From Galdieria partita (Eukaryota > Rhodophyta > Bangiophyceae > Galdieriales > Galdieriaceae), in the NCBI GenBank assembly GCA_025991245.1, contig BQMJ01000075.1, positions 78,100-142,099 of the forward strand: 64,000 bases of DNA. The letters are read 5' to 3'. The stretch's first letter is position 1. The number at the start of each line of letters is the position of its first letter. Positions 9,917 through 19,137 of this stretch are shown here, piece by piece. The position numbers were made by a program, and so were the translations under genes. The notes below the pieces were generated by a model. That model searched no databases. It was not told the origin of the DNA and was given only the letters and a program-made list of their open reading frames with translations.

Positions 9917-11326
9917 ATGTGGGAAGAAGACTCCTCGTTTGTCTGTGAAAATATGGACGTTTTTGATGAGAATAGGACACAAGGCAATATTTGGCGAGTT
10001 AACTGCGAATGTCTTGAGGACTTAGAGTATGAAAACCCGTTGAATATTTGTGAAAATCCGTGGCAAGTGGAGAGCACTGAAACCACCCCCAACGTTACTT
10101 CTGAAAAAGAGTTTTCTGTGGTGAGAGAAGAGTACGATTTCTCAAGACAAGCGTTTTGCGACTCTAGTCAACAATCTGATGCCTCTGTTTTCACGTTTGT
10201 GCCATTAGTTGAACAAGACGTTGTTGACACCCTCAAAGAAAGTAGCAAGATTCGAGTTTCGGAATATTGCTCACGTTCAGAGAAGGACCCTCCTAGCTTC
10301 GAAGACCTGAATTCTTTATCGTTACCCAATCAGCATAGTAATTGGAGTGACTTAAGAGTGGGTTGTGACTCTTTAAGTAGTCCTAATAGAGAAGTAGAAA
10401 GAAGTATAAACCTTGGTGAGGACTCAAAATCTTTTGGTCTGTTGCATAAGCGGATTAGGGTTCTAGAAGAGGAAAATTTGCAGCTGAACTTGCAAGTTTC
10501 AAAATACAAAGAGGAGAACTCGTATCTTCGAGAAGCTCTTGATCGTTTTCATTCTTGCAGGAGTTTTTTTGGTACTGAAACCGTTGCAAGCGTGCATTAC
10601 CCAGAGTCGGAAGAAGATTCGTCCGCAAACGTACAGGATAAACTAAAGCGTAGAAGAATAAGTGACAGTTGTAAGTATAGTGATAGACAGAAATGTAGAT
10701 CTCGGGTTAGTGAAGATGTCGAGAGAGATGAACCAAAGAAGAATAGCGACAATTTCGATGGAGGCTATTTTCAGCAAAAATTTGATTCTCTTCATTTAAA
10801 ACCCGAATATCCAACTAGTAGCACTGCGAATCCTGTCGAGTTTGTGTCGCTTGTGAGAGATTTAACAGAACCTCTTATGAAGACTGATCCCGCTCGAGCT
10901 GCAACTCTTACTATGTTTATTTTTGCCCTTGCATTGGGTCTTTTTAGCTTTCAGTGTAAAAGCACAATGAACACAACAACTGAGTCAGAAACCTTAGAGA
11001 AGCTACTTTGGAACAATTTACAAGATTGTGTAACTAGTGGCGATCACAAAGGAACTTTTTTTTCGGATATGAAAAAGGGTTATATTAGGGGTTCCTTAGA
11101 CGCCTCTTCTCTTCAGGACGCTGAGTATATAATGAGAAATTACTTGGATGCTTCGGTTGGGCATATTCTTGAGGAGACATCACCTGTAATAACAGATCAG
11201 CTTCCTTATCCTCGTGATGATAATAAATTGGAGGAACTGAAGGATGTTACAAGAGCTTATGTTTCCACTTGGGAACAAGTTGTAGAGCTGGATAAGTTTG
11301 AAAGAGAAGAGTTTAGTGGGATCTAA
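9917..11326 (+). CDS. Single-pass membrane protein with bZIP-like leucine zipper
   Basis: Single exon, 469 aa, ATG 9917. The first ~170 residues are acidic, Ser-rich and Cys-containing. Residues about 175-210 form a clear zipper helix (KRIRVLEEENLQLNLQVSKY then KEENSYLREAL) like that of bZIP factors, but no basic DNA-binding region (N-x7-R) precedes it. A basic cluster KLKRRRISDSC follows it. Near residue 330 is one hydrophobic segment (AATLTMFIFALALGLFSFQC), followed by ~120 mostly acidic residues containing an N-glycosylation sequon. Zipper plus one transmembrane helix recalls membrane-tethered ER-stress bZIPs (ATF6, plant bZIP28/60), but without the basic region DNA binding is doubtful. 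It could equally be an ER or envelope coiled-coil protein. Confidence 0.6.
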   Translation: MWEEDSSFVCENMDVFDENRTQGNIWRVNCECLEDLEYENPLNICENPWQVESTETTPNVTSEKEFSVVREEYDFSRQAFCDSSQQSDASVFTFVPLVEQDVVDTLKESSKIRVSEYCSRSEKDPPSFEDLNSLSLPNQHSNWSDLRVGCDSLSSPNREVERSINLGEDSKSFGLLHKRIRVLEEENLQLNLQVSKYKEENSYLREALDRFHSCRSFFGTETVASVHYPESEEDSSANVQDKLKRRRISDSCKYSDRQKCRSRVSEDVERDEPKKNSDNFDGGYFQQKFDSLHLKPEYPTSSTANPVEFVSLVRDLTEPLMKTDPARAATLTMFIFALALGLFSFQCKSTMNTTTESETLEKLLWNNLQDCVTSGDHKGTFFSDMKKGYIRGSLDASSLQDAEYIMRNYLDASVGHILEETSPVITDQLPYPRDDNKLEELKDVTRAYVSTWEQVVELDKFEREEFSGI

Positions 11327-11519
11327 CATAATTTTTTATATGTATATATGAAACTTTTGCAGTATAATAAAAAATTTAATTCGAGTTGGGAGTAAACAAG
11401 TACTTATCTCTGTTGTGTAGATACACTTGCAAAATGAGTTTGGTTTGTCATTTTAGGGAACAGGTATAAAGCGCAAGACTTTCAGGAGCCGTAGAACTCT
11501 AGCAAAAATTGTACAATAC

Positions 11520-11783
11520 TTAACATGAAGAGGCTTTCTGAGATGAATCTTCTGCTTGAGCAAAATGACTAAGAATTTTCTGTAATATTGCAAAACTCCA
11601 ACGAGACCAATCCATATTTCTCAGACTGATATGATACTTTGGAGTCAAACGCTCTTGTAAAAATGCTCAGAAGAAACATAAGATTGGTCGATGTCTTCAT
11701 GTCTACAAGTTCAGGAAGACTCGCATTTTATTTCCCTTTCAAGAGGTAGTGTACCTGAGTACTGCCTCGAATTTCCAAATCAT
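11520..11783 (-). pseudogene. Small spliced gene with apparent one-base frameshift
   Basis: ATG at 11783 starts exon 11783-11755. A 52-nt intron (11703-11754) follows, then exon 2 reads HEDIDQSYVSSEHF. At a run of T residues the frame is lost, and strongly coding-like sequence resumes in another frame (ERLTPKYHISLRNMDWSRW, then SFAILQKILSHFAQAEDSS) to a TAA at 11520-11522. Either the gene is broken, or the T homopolymer is one base short in the assembly, or an intron is being missed. The family is not recognised. It lies just downstream of the BAR-domain gene on the same strand. Confidence 0.4.
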
Positions 11784-11863
11784 AACAACACACTATAAGA
11801 AACACGTGTATAGAAGAAACATAAAGTGCTGCCTTTGAGCACTGTTATCAAAGATCCTAAGAT

Positions 11864-12837
11864 TTATGCCTCAATGTCTTCAGCAGGGGACGTTTCTGAT
11901 CTATCTTTGGCATTACTGATATTTTTACTTTGTTCCGTTAGCTGCTCAGAAGCAGTACCGAAACTTGGTGGCATAGCATTGTTCTTTTGAAAAGAATTTT
12001 CGACCTTCTCCTCGCTTGTTCGATTCACTTTCTCTATTATTCTTCCTTGCGCTCCGCTGGCTTCTTCTTCTTCTTCTTCTTCTTCTCCTTGTTGCAAGTA
12101 TGGGATAATAGGATTTGCGGCAGCCTCTAAGGCTTTCGCATACTTTAACTGTGTGCTCCAAATGGCTGATGCCGCCTCGGCAAAAATGGAGACATGCTTT
12201 TTCCAAACAGTCTCCATTTTTTGAATGAGATCGGCACAAACTGAACTGTAAGCTGCTTCTGCGTCTTTGAATTTTTGTTGATTTCTCTCTATTCGTTCTT
12301 GATCCTTATTTTTCTTTTCCAAATTATCCAGTTTGACTTTGTAATGATCGTATCTTTCTCTGTATTTGTCCGACTCTTTGTATTCTTTCCTAATTTCTTC
12401 TATTTCTTGGCGATATTTTTGTATTTTCTCCAGTAAACGGGAAATTTCCCGTCCATGCTACCTCTCCATGAGTTACCAAACCAACCAATCACAAAGTATT
12501 CTTACCTTGTGTATGTCAAGATATCTGACGTCAAAGTCATGTGCGGCACTAGCACCTGCTTGAACCACTTCATATTGTGGGTCCTCTTTGTTGAAGATTT
12601 GGTTAAGATCACTACAAATATCTTTGATGTGCTGCGCAACCACTAAACGGAAAACAAAGTAAAAAAACGAAAAGCCAAAAACGGCAACTTCCTACCTCTC
12701 CATTTGGTACCTGAGGAAGTCAACTTTGGTTCCACAGAGTCAAGAACCTTTTCGACCTCTTTTAAACTAGTCATCCAGTGTTCTACTTCCATATTCGATG
12801 ACTTGCTAGTTGAGAATACGGGGGAAAGTCGTTCCAT
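11864..12837 (-). CDS. BAR-domain-like coiled-coil protein
   Basis: Three exons: 12837-12696, 12642-12506 and 12457-11864; introns 53 and 48 nt; about 290 aa. The protein is almost entirely helical: KEVEKVLDSVEP, then the long helix ISRLLEKIQKYRQEIEEIRK continuing through YDHYKVKLDNLEKKNK, then a helix ending FAEAASAIWSTQLKYAKALE. Three long amphipathic helices with the YxxKxxxL pattern are typical of the amphiphysin/endophilin BAR fold that senses or makes membrane curvature in endocytosis. The tail is acidic, with a run of Glu encoded by a (TTC)n tract at about 12063-12087. The ATG at 12837 is the first in this exon, but the frame is open further upstream, so an extra N-terminal exon is possible. 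Confidence 0.65.
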
Positions 12838-12981
12838 ATTGCAGTTGAGATATTCGACAACCGAGGCAGCAGAAATCAGGGATGGAAATTCTGCCAAGCT
12901 AATCAATACTCCATGTGTGGTCAATCGCTGGAATGAGGGAAAAAGCCAAATGAGGCCATTTGGGGGACGTGGGAAAATGAC

Positions 12982-14148
12982 TCAACGAAGTGACGGTTTG
13001 GGCTTTATATGAGAACCATCATGATTCGATAGATTTTCCTGTTGACGCCTTCTTACCAATCTCCCTAAATATTTCAATAACGGACTATTTTTAGAAAGAA
13101 AGAAGGCTAGGAAGGTGAACCATGTCACAAAGCTTCCGGTAATAACGATATACCAAAGATATCCGTCTATTCCTTTTGTACTATGATACGGTGGAATATT
13201 CAAATTGCTTCCAAAAGAGTTACCTGACTAGTAAAACATTCAATTCATTACATACAATTGAGAATTAACTACGTACTGTTGCACCTATAAGACAAGAAGA
13301 GAGTATGATATTTGCAAAAAAGTTGTGTGCAACGAGGCTGGTTTGGAATAAACGACTTTCGGATTGAGCATCTAATTCCATCTTGTTCAACTTTTTACAT
13401 AATGAGACAACTTGACGATATAAACATGTTGCTTCCTACAAGAACAATGTGACCAACTCATCTTCCCACGATTACCAATCTCACTCACCTCTAAAGAAGA
13501 AGATAGACTTGAACATGGTTGGTTGCTTCCAGCAGTATTTACAAGGACTTCAACTCGATCTTTCAAGAGAGAAGATATTCCTAGCCGAAATTCCTTCAAC
13601 TCTATTTGCAACTGTTGTGCATGAGCGAGAGGCTGTCCATATTCTGATGCCACCGAGAATACATTTTTTGGACCGACCGTTCTGTTGTGGCACTTTTCAT
13701 TGAGCATCATTTGTATACGTCTTTTCCATATTTCTATAAGAGCAAAGCAAACAGCGGATAAATAGAATAAAGGTTGGTCTTTGAACAGCTGGTCATTAGT
13801 GACCTTCTGTAGAATGCTCAACAACATCGGACTGGAATGAGTTTCCAACAGACAAAGACCTTCATGGAAGATGATTATTCGAAAACCTGAGAAGCAACAC
13901 ATGATACAATTTTGGAAGACTCGAAATAAAGGTTCATTGGAATGAGAAACAAAACGGATGAGGTCCATATTGCTAAGACAAGGAAATTTTGAAGAAACCA
14001 AGTCGTCATTGTCCGATAACGACACACTGTATGTTTTACACATCTGGTTTAAAGCATCCACAGAGCATGAAAGAGATTGTTTGATATTGGAAATATGAAA
14101 CCATAGCACATTGAAATGATCTTCTTTCTTAATAACAATCTTGTTCAT
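12982..14148 (-). CDS. Mrs2/CorA-like magnesium transporter homologue with altered GMN motif
   Basis: Exons 14148-13489, 13435-13285 and 13223-12982 with introns of 53 and 61 nt give 350 aa. The layout follows eukaryotic CorA/Mrs2 proteins: a beta-rich N-domain with a strand (GFRIIIFHEGLCLLE) where Mrs2 has its 'hhVNLehIkaIit' element; a helical section (LFYLSAVCFALIEIWKRRIQ) matching the 'pFEfrALEvaLe' helix; long helices; then TM1 (FFANIILSSCLIGNSFGSN), a short loop, TM2 (YLWYIVITGSFVTWFTFLAF) and a basic tail. At the pore entrance, where the family has the near-invariant GMN, this protein has GSN. Ion specificity is therefore uncertain. Family assignment is inference from layout, not a search. 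Its start is only 25 bp from the + strand small ORF at 14174. Confidence 0.5.
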
Positions 14149-14173
14149 ATTGCGTGAAACAATCCAAACGAAA

Positions 14174-14311
14174 ATGCTTATTGACCCAAAAAGGTCGGTC
14201 GACTCTCTTCAATTCAAAGCACAACAACAGGAAATGGAACAACAGGATCAGCATGAAGGTGCGTTTTGGAAGACCAAGGTTTCTCTAGGAGACATAATTC
14301 TCTCTAAATGA
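14174..14311 (+). CDS. Small ORF (45 aa), divergent from Mrs2-like gene
   Basis: ATG 14174 to TGA 14309-14311, uninterrupted: MLIDPKRSVDSLQFKAQQQE, then MEQQDQHEGAFWKTKVSLGD and IILSK. An alternative splicing of a 101-nt intron (14259-14359) would instead end DESAKTYRIGIYKDKVLL at about 14412. Both readings look protein-like, so the C-terminus is unresolved. The start is only 25 bp from the Mrs2-like start on the other strand, implying overlapping 5' leaders. No family recognised. Confidence 0.35.
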   Translation: MLIDPKRSVDSLQFKAQQQEMEQQDQHEGAFWKTKVSLGDIILSK

Positions 14312-14741
14312 AAGATACAATTCTGATGAATTTTGCTGTACTCACAAACATTTTTCAAGACGAAAGTGCAAAAACCTACAGAATTGGAATATACAAGGAC
14401 AAGGTTTTACTCTAAAAACCTCTTTTTTGGGCCCGTATAGAGTTGTTACAAATGTGAGTCGATCCAGCGTACTGTTGAATAAGGGACCATGAGCATCCTC
14501 GAAGCTTTGTTTCAGGAAGTATTGTCTGCATATGATTGGCTTCTTCCAATCTTTATATATGTAACCTATTTGTGTGAGCTGAGTGTCATATAGTTTCACC
14601 GCTCTATATGTATGTAAACAAGACGATGATTGGGGAAATTCTCTAGTAATATATATTCTAAAGTAGATACAAATATGCCACAAGAAAATTCTTTTTACAA
14701 TCCACATAGGCTAAACACAACAATGAAATCAATCTTTGCAA
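14312..14741. other. Interval 3' of selenium-binding protein gene
   Basis: About 430 bp. A minus-strand open frame (14342-14707) exists, but it follows the SBP1 stop, has a Cys/Phe-rich unstructured translation and no credible start. I treat it as 3' flanking sequence. Part may be the second exon of the small + strand gene. Confidence 0.4.
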
Positions 14742-16097
14742 TTATATCCAAATATCCGAAGTGCAGTCACCACCTGGATAACGGACTTCGTGAGCCCGAC
14801 AAGGACCACAAGGCTCTCTTCCAAAGTCAATAAAGAAAGAATGATCTATTTCCATTCCACCTTGTTCTGTATCACAAATTATCCTCAGCAAATATGAGCC
14901 TCTATCAGCAATTTCGGGATAAAACTGATTGTCCCATGAACTGAATAATGAATTGGTCACATATAATCTCTTCCCATCAAGAGAAAGTTGTAGCATTTGT
15001 GGACCTCCACACAATATATTATCGGCCACCTTGCAAGTCTTTCCTAATAAACCACCCAACCAAAGTTGACCAGCTAATTTTGGCTCTGATGGATTGGAGA
15101 TATCGTACTGACGGACGTCTCCATGCAGCCAATCAGAAAAGTATAAAAAACGGTCATCCATGGAAATGAGAATATCAGTTATCACTGCAGGAATCGGAGA
15201 AGAGGCATTTTCTGGTGTCACAGGTGGTACAGAAATAACCTTTTCTGCCTTCCATTCACCACTACCATTATGAGACTTGTATATATGAAAAATATTGGAA
15301 GATAAAGCAATCCCAACAAAACCATGGCAACTATCTGGATTGTGGTGAAAACGAACTTCCAAAGGTAGCCATCCATCTTGACCTAAATCGATAGATTGTA
15401 CAAGTCTTTGTTCTTTCCAATCCCAAAAATGCAACTTTCTTCCATATTTGCCTCTCTGGATATCTTCCATATCGAAACCTTGAAAATAAGTTTTGGGTGC
15501 TGCCCATTCTGTGGAGACCATTACATTGTGTCTTGGCTGGTACCAAAAGTCGTAATTGAAGTCGACTCCTTTCATATCCTTTTCCCAATGACCGACGATA
15601 CGAAATTCTTGGTCCAACAACAGAAAGCCTCCTGGAGCATTTGTTTCTGAATCTCCCAGCATACTTATCATAATATTTCCATCAGACAGACAATGCACTG
15701 TATGTGGAGCGCCTAGATTTACTTTGGACTTTAACTCTTCAGGTTCGATAATATGATATATCTTGGGATTCCTTTCTTCTACTGTGTCGAATATATAAAT
15801 ACGACCTGAGCGTTGACCACCCGCTATTAAATATCTACGAGCTAAAGTGTCTTTTTGTTTAGAAGAACAACAAGTATTCCAGCCAAAGTGATGCAATTCA
15901 TCTCCGATATAAGGTACAGGGGTTCGAGATACAACAGTGGAATACGTAGGTGAAGAAGGGTCAACGTCTACGGTAGCCAAATAATCTGGTTGTTGTATAT
16001 GGGTTCCAGCATACAGACAAACTACATACAGCAGCTTTTCTGGTTCAGCTTTTCTTGCTTCTTCTGGACTCGAAAAGAAACGATGACAAAGAGCCAT
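14742..16097 (-). CDS. Selenium-binding protein 1 / methanethiol oxidase (SELENBP1 family)
   Basis: Single exon, 451 aa from the ATG at 16097 (an in-frame TTG 30 bp upstream is not needed). Family landmarks run end to end: PDYLATVDVDPSSPTYSTV, DELHHFGWNTCCSS, the SGRIYIFDTVE strand, HTVHCLSDGNIMISMLGD, YDFWYQPRHNVMVSTEWAAP, LPLEVRFHHNPDSCHGFVG, ITDILISMDDRFLYFSDWLH, GGPQMLQLSLDGKRLYVTNS, and the C-terminal HEVRYPGGDCTSDIWI. The conserved Cys after GWNT and the His residues that bind metal are present. Characterised members oxidise methanethiol to H2S, formaldehyde and H2O2 using copper. The extreme N-terminus (MALCHRFFSSPEEARK) replaces the usual CGPGY-type start. A cytosolic role in volatile sulfur metabolism is inferred. 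Confidence 0.95.
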   Translation of the reverse strand: MALCHRFFSSPEEARKAEPEKLLYVVCLYAGTHIQQPDYLATVDVDPSSPTYSTVVSRTPVPYIGDELHHFGWNTCCSSKQKDTLARRYLIAGGQRSGRIYIFDTVEERNPKIYHIIEPEELKSKVNLGAPHTVHCLSDGNIMISMLGDSETNAPGGFLLLDQEFRIVGHWEKDMKGVDFNYDFWYQPRHNVMVSTEWAAPKTYFQGFDMEDIQRGKYGRKLHFWDWKEQRLVQSIDLGQDGWLPLEVRFHHNPDSCHGFVGIALSSNIFHIYKSHNGSGEWKAEKVISVPPVTPENASSPIPAVITDILISMDDRFLYFSDWLHGDVRQYDISNPSEPKLAGQLWLGGLLGKTCKVADNILCGGPQMLQLSLDGKRLYVTNSLFSSWDNQFYPEIADRGSYLLRIICDTEQGGMEIDHSFFIDFGREPCGPCRAHEVRYPGGDCTSDIWI

Positions 16098-16228
16098 AAT
16101 CGATGAGAGAAAAGAATCTCCAGTCAATGGATTTCGCTCAATAGTGCTGATTACCTCGACGATATTGTTTAGGCACTAGTAAAGCAGACAAGTTGCTAAA
16201 GTTTTGGAGTTTTAGCTTGTTGAGCGCC

Positions 16229-16251
16229 CATATATATATATATATATATAT
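16229..16251. repeat. (TA)n dinucleotide microsatellite
   Basis: About 11 perfect TA repeats in the ~190-bp interval between the divergent SBP1 and TRIAP1-like genes. It could contribute TATA-like or easily melted promoter sequence for both, but that is speculation. Confidence 0.9.
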
Positions 16252-16285
16252 TGTCAAGTGTATCTTTGAGAAATCAAGATATACG

Positions 16286-16584
16286 ATGACGTCTTCAACG
16301 AGCCAAGAGGAAGAAGAGTGGCCTTCAACATGTAATAAAGCCAAAGAGTCTTATGAAGAGTGTTTCTTTCTTTGGTATAGAGAGTCTTTTTTAAAAGTAA
16401 GTGTGTTGTACCTTGAAAGTATGGTTAATCCACAACTTCGTGCTCTCAGGGGGTGACCGAAAACCCTTGTGAAGAATTATGGAAATCTTATGAAAATTGT
16501 GTCAAAAGATTAGCGTCTTCTAGAAATCTTAAACAATTATTAACTGCTGATTGGAATCTGGACCAAGATAAAAGTGAAAGTTGA
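16286..16584 (+). CDS. TRIAP1/Mdm35-like twin CX9C protein of the mitochondrial intermembrane space
   Basis: Exons 16286-16396 and 16450-16584 with a 53-nt intron give 81 aa. Two CX9C motifs are exact: C16-x9-C26 and C44-x9-C54 (CNKAKESYEEC and CEELWKSYENC). The sequence between them, FFLWYRESFLKG, matches the 'FNRWFxEKFLKG' block that defines the TRIAP1/Mdm35 subfamily. Mdm35 proteins are imported by the Mia40 relay and chaperone PRELI/Ups lipid transfer proteins that move phosphatidic acid or phosphatidylserine between mitochondrial membranes. The intron lies exactly at the FLK/G junction. Divergent from the SBP1 gene. Confidence 0.88.
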
Positions 16585-16971
16585 CGCTGGAATAGGATTG
16601 TATGACGCAATGAATCTTAGTTGCCGATGGACAGTCAACTGGGAGGCAGTGTTTTGACTCTCGCGGAAGGATTTGTGCAATTTCTATAATACGACTCATA
16701 GTTTGACAAAGGTTAATCGATGTAAAACAGCCTCGACACTGAATAAAGCTTGTGATAGTAGTTTTATTTTGTTACATCACTGTTTTTGCTAAACTTTACA
16801 GTAAAAAGATAAAAGTGTTGGTGGTCTTCAGACTATTTCAGTTGATTCTCTCGTTGTTAGATACATAAATTACTCGCCGAAAGTGTTGTTGAGCGCGCTG
16901 AAACGGACAACGATGGCAAAGAAGAAAGCATTCGCAACTGTATCGCACATTAGAATTGGACCGTATCAAGA
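16585..16971. other. Intergenic interval upstream of CLF1
   Basis: About 390 bp holding the 3' flank of the TRIAP1-like gene and the leader of the splicing-factor gene. No RNA gene, repeat or credible ORF seen. Confidence 0.5.
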
Positions 16972-19059
16972 ATGTCAAGTAAAGGCGGTAGTGGGACTGG
17001 AAGAGTAAAGAACAAAGCTCCAGCACCCGTACAAATAACTGCTGAACAGTTATTAAGAGAAGCATGGGAAAGAAGAGAACCCGAAAAATCCAAGGCTCCG
17101 AAACAAAGGATACAGGATGAAAACGAACTTTTGGAGGTTAGACAAAGAAGACGAAAGGAGTTTGAAGACAAGTTACGTATGAACCGTACACATATTCCAA
17201 CTTGGATAAAATATGCCAAATGGGAAGAAGCTCAACTAGAATTCGGTAGAGCAAGATCTATATATGAAAGAGCTTTGGACATCGACTATAGAAACCCACA
17301 CTTGTGGGTGAGTTATGCAGAGATGGAAATGAAGCACAAATTTATTAATCACGCTAGAAATATTTGGGACCGTGCTGTAGCTTTGTTGCCTCGAGTAGCA
17401 CAATTATGGTTTAAATATGCTTATATGGAAGAGATGCTGGGAAACATTGCCGGTACAAGAGCTATATTTGAAAGATGGATGAAGTGGATACCGGATGATA
17501 AAGCTTGGAACTCGTATGTGAGATTCGAGCTACGTTATGGACAAGTCGATAAAGCACGACAAATATTTGAAAGATTTTTGATCGCTCATCCTATTCCTAG
17601 AACCTACATTCGATATGCTAGATTTGAAGAAAGAAATCATGAGAGAGATTTTGCAAGAGCTGTTTTTGAAAGAGGTGTCCAAGAAACAGATGCAAGTCAA
17701 CCTGAATATCTTGAACTACTTTTGCAGTTTGCAGGATTTGAAGAACGTTGTGGAGAAGTAGAACGAGCAAGATTCATTTACAAGTTTGCTTTGGAGAAAG
17801 CTCCAGAAGACAGAAAAGAAGAAGTGCATTCCTTGTATAGTTCGTTTGAAAGGCAAAGAGGAGGTAAAATTGCAATTGAAGAGAGTATTTTGAAACGGAA
17901 GCGAGAAGAATATGAAAATTGGATTCAAAAGGATCCATATGACTATGATGTCTGGTTGGATTATTGTTTACTTGAAGAGGAGTTTTCTCCCGATCCAGAA
18001 ACGGTTAGAAACGTATTCAGAAGAGCAGTATCTTATCAACCGCCTCCTCAGAAGAGGTTTTGGAAGCGATACATTTACTTATGGATATATTATGCCATCT
18101 GGGAAGAACTGACTATGCAAGACTTGGAGAGAGCTGCTCAGGTTTATCGTGATGCTCTTCATTCTATTCCTAATAGACATCAAGAATTTACTTTTAAGAA
18201 GCTGTGGATTCTTGCGGCAAAACTTTATGTTCGTCAAAAGGATATATCATCCGCCAGGAAACTGTTAGGAACTGCAATTGGAATGATAAAGAGTAACGAG
18301 AAAATCTTTCGTGAGTATATTTCTCTTGAAGTTGCACTAGGAGAAATAGAAAGAGCAAGGACTTTGTATCATAAATGGATAGAACATCATCCATACTCTT
18401 CAAAAGCTTGGTTAGAGTTTGCCAATTTGGAGATTTCTTTGAATGAAATCGAGCGTGCACGAGCAGTTTATGACCTGGCTGTTGAACAAACAGAATTGGA
18501 TGCACCAGAATTGGTTTGGAAAGCTTATATTGATCTTGAAATTGAAGAAGAGCAATTGGATCGTGCACGTGCGCTTTACGAGAGGCTACTGGGACATTCT
18601 CAACATGTCAAAGTTTGGTTTTCCTATGCGAACTTTGAACGAACTTACAATTATGAAAGAGATGACAGTGCTCGTGATATATATCGCAGAGCAGATCGTG
18701 CATTGGCTAATACCATTTTAGATTTAACTGCGAATCTCCATTCTCAAAGGTCGAACGAACAAGTGGATCCCCAATTACTGACTGCAAAGGAGGATAGGGC
18801 AGCCTTGCTCCGGGAATGGTTAGCTTTCGAACAAGAAATGTCGTCTAGAGATACTTCAGCTTTGAATGAAGTTCAAGAGAAGCAACCACAAAAGGTCAAA
18901 CGACGTCGACCTATCTTTGACGCATTTGGGGAAAATATTGGCTGGGAAGAATATTATGACTTTATATTCCCTGAAGAAGCGGAATCCGGAAAGACACCGA
19001 GTCTTAAGATTTTACAGATTGCTCATCAATGGAAAAAGCAGAAAAGGGAAGATTCTTAA
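16972..19059 (+). CDS. Pre-mRNA splicing factor CLF1/CRNKL1 (crooked neck, HAT repeats)
   Basis: Intronless, 695 aa, ATG 16972, close to the usual 680-700 aa. The N-terminus has the family element PAPVQITAEQLLREAWERRE and the following helix (QRIQDENELLEVRQRRRKEF). Then come about 15 half-a-TPR (HAT) repeats of ~34 residues with the W-x-x-Y...A...ER pattern, for example WIKYAKWEEAQLEFGRARSI, LWVSYAEMEMKHKFINHARN, TYIRYARFEERNHERDFARA and KAWLEFANLEISLNEIERAR. The C-terminus keeps the KVKRRRPIF...W.EYYDYIFP motif in the form WEEYYDFIFPEE. It is a scaffold of the NineTeen/Prp19-related complex that recruits the tri-snRNP during spliceosome activation, acting in the nucleus. It fits an intron-rich genome. 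Confidence 0.97.
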   Translation: MSSKGGSGTGRVKNKAPAPVQITAEQLLREAWERREPEKSKAPKQRIQDENELLEVRQRRRKEFEDKLRMNRTHIPTWIKYAKWEEAQLEFGRARSIYERALDIDYRNPHLWVSYAEMEMKHKFINHARNIWDRAVALLPRVAQLWFKYAYMEEMLGNIAGTRAIFERWMKWIPDDKAWNSYVRFELRYGQVDKARQIFERFLIAHPIPRTYIRYARFEERNHERDFARAVFERGVQETDASQPEYLELLLQFAGFEERCGEVERARFIYKFALEKAPEDRKEEVHSLYSSFERQRGGKIAIEESILKRKREEYENWIQKDPYDYDVWLDYCLLEEEFSPDPETVRNVFRRAVSYQPPPQKRFWKRYIYLWIYYAIWEELTMQDLERAAQVYRDALHSIPNRHQEFTFKKLWILAAKLYVRQKDISSARKLLGTAIGMIKSNEKIFREYISLEVALGEIERARTLYHKWIEHHPYSSKAWLEFANLEISLNEIERARAVYDLAVEQTELDAPELVWKAYIDLEIEEEQLDRARALYERLLGHSQHVKVWFSYANFERTYNYERDDSARDIYRRADRALANTILDLTANLHSQRSNEQVDPQLLTAKEDRAALLREWLAFEQEMSSRDTSALNEVQEKQPQKVKRRRPIFDAFGENIGWEEYYDFIFPEEAESGKTPSLKILQIAHQWKKQKREDS

Positions 19060-19137
19060 GGTTTTCTTTGAAGCTTATAGTCTATAGAAGGATGAATATG
19101 AAAAACTGCCAGTTTTTCGTAAGTTAGAAGAGACTTA

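Noticed and set aside
12946-12981. Extending the BAR-domain protein upstream to about 12,978
   Set aside because: The frame is open but contains no ATG and runs into a stop; without transcript data the first ATG at 12,837 was kept.
14342-14707. 121-codon minus-strand frame after SBP1
   Set aside because: SBP1 ends normally upstream at its conserved DIWI terminus; the frame has no ATG start in context, no acceptor linking it to a gene, and odd Cys/Phe-rich composition.
16138-16344. Minus-strand frame across the (TA)n tract
   Set aside because: It translates the microsatellite into repeated Ile/Tyr and is antisense to the TRIAP1-like gene.
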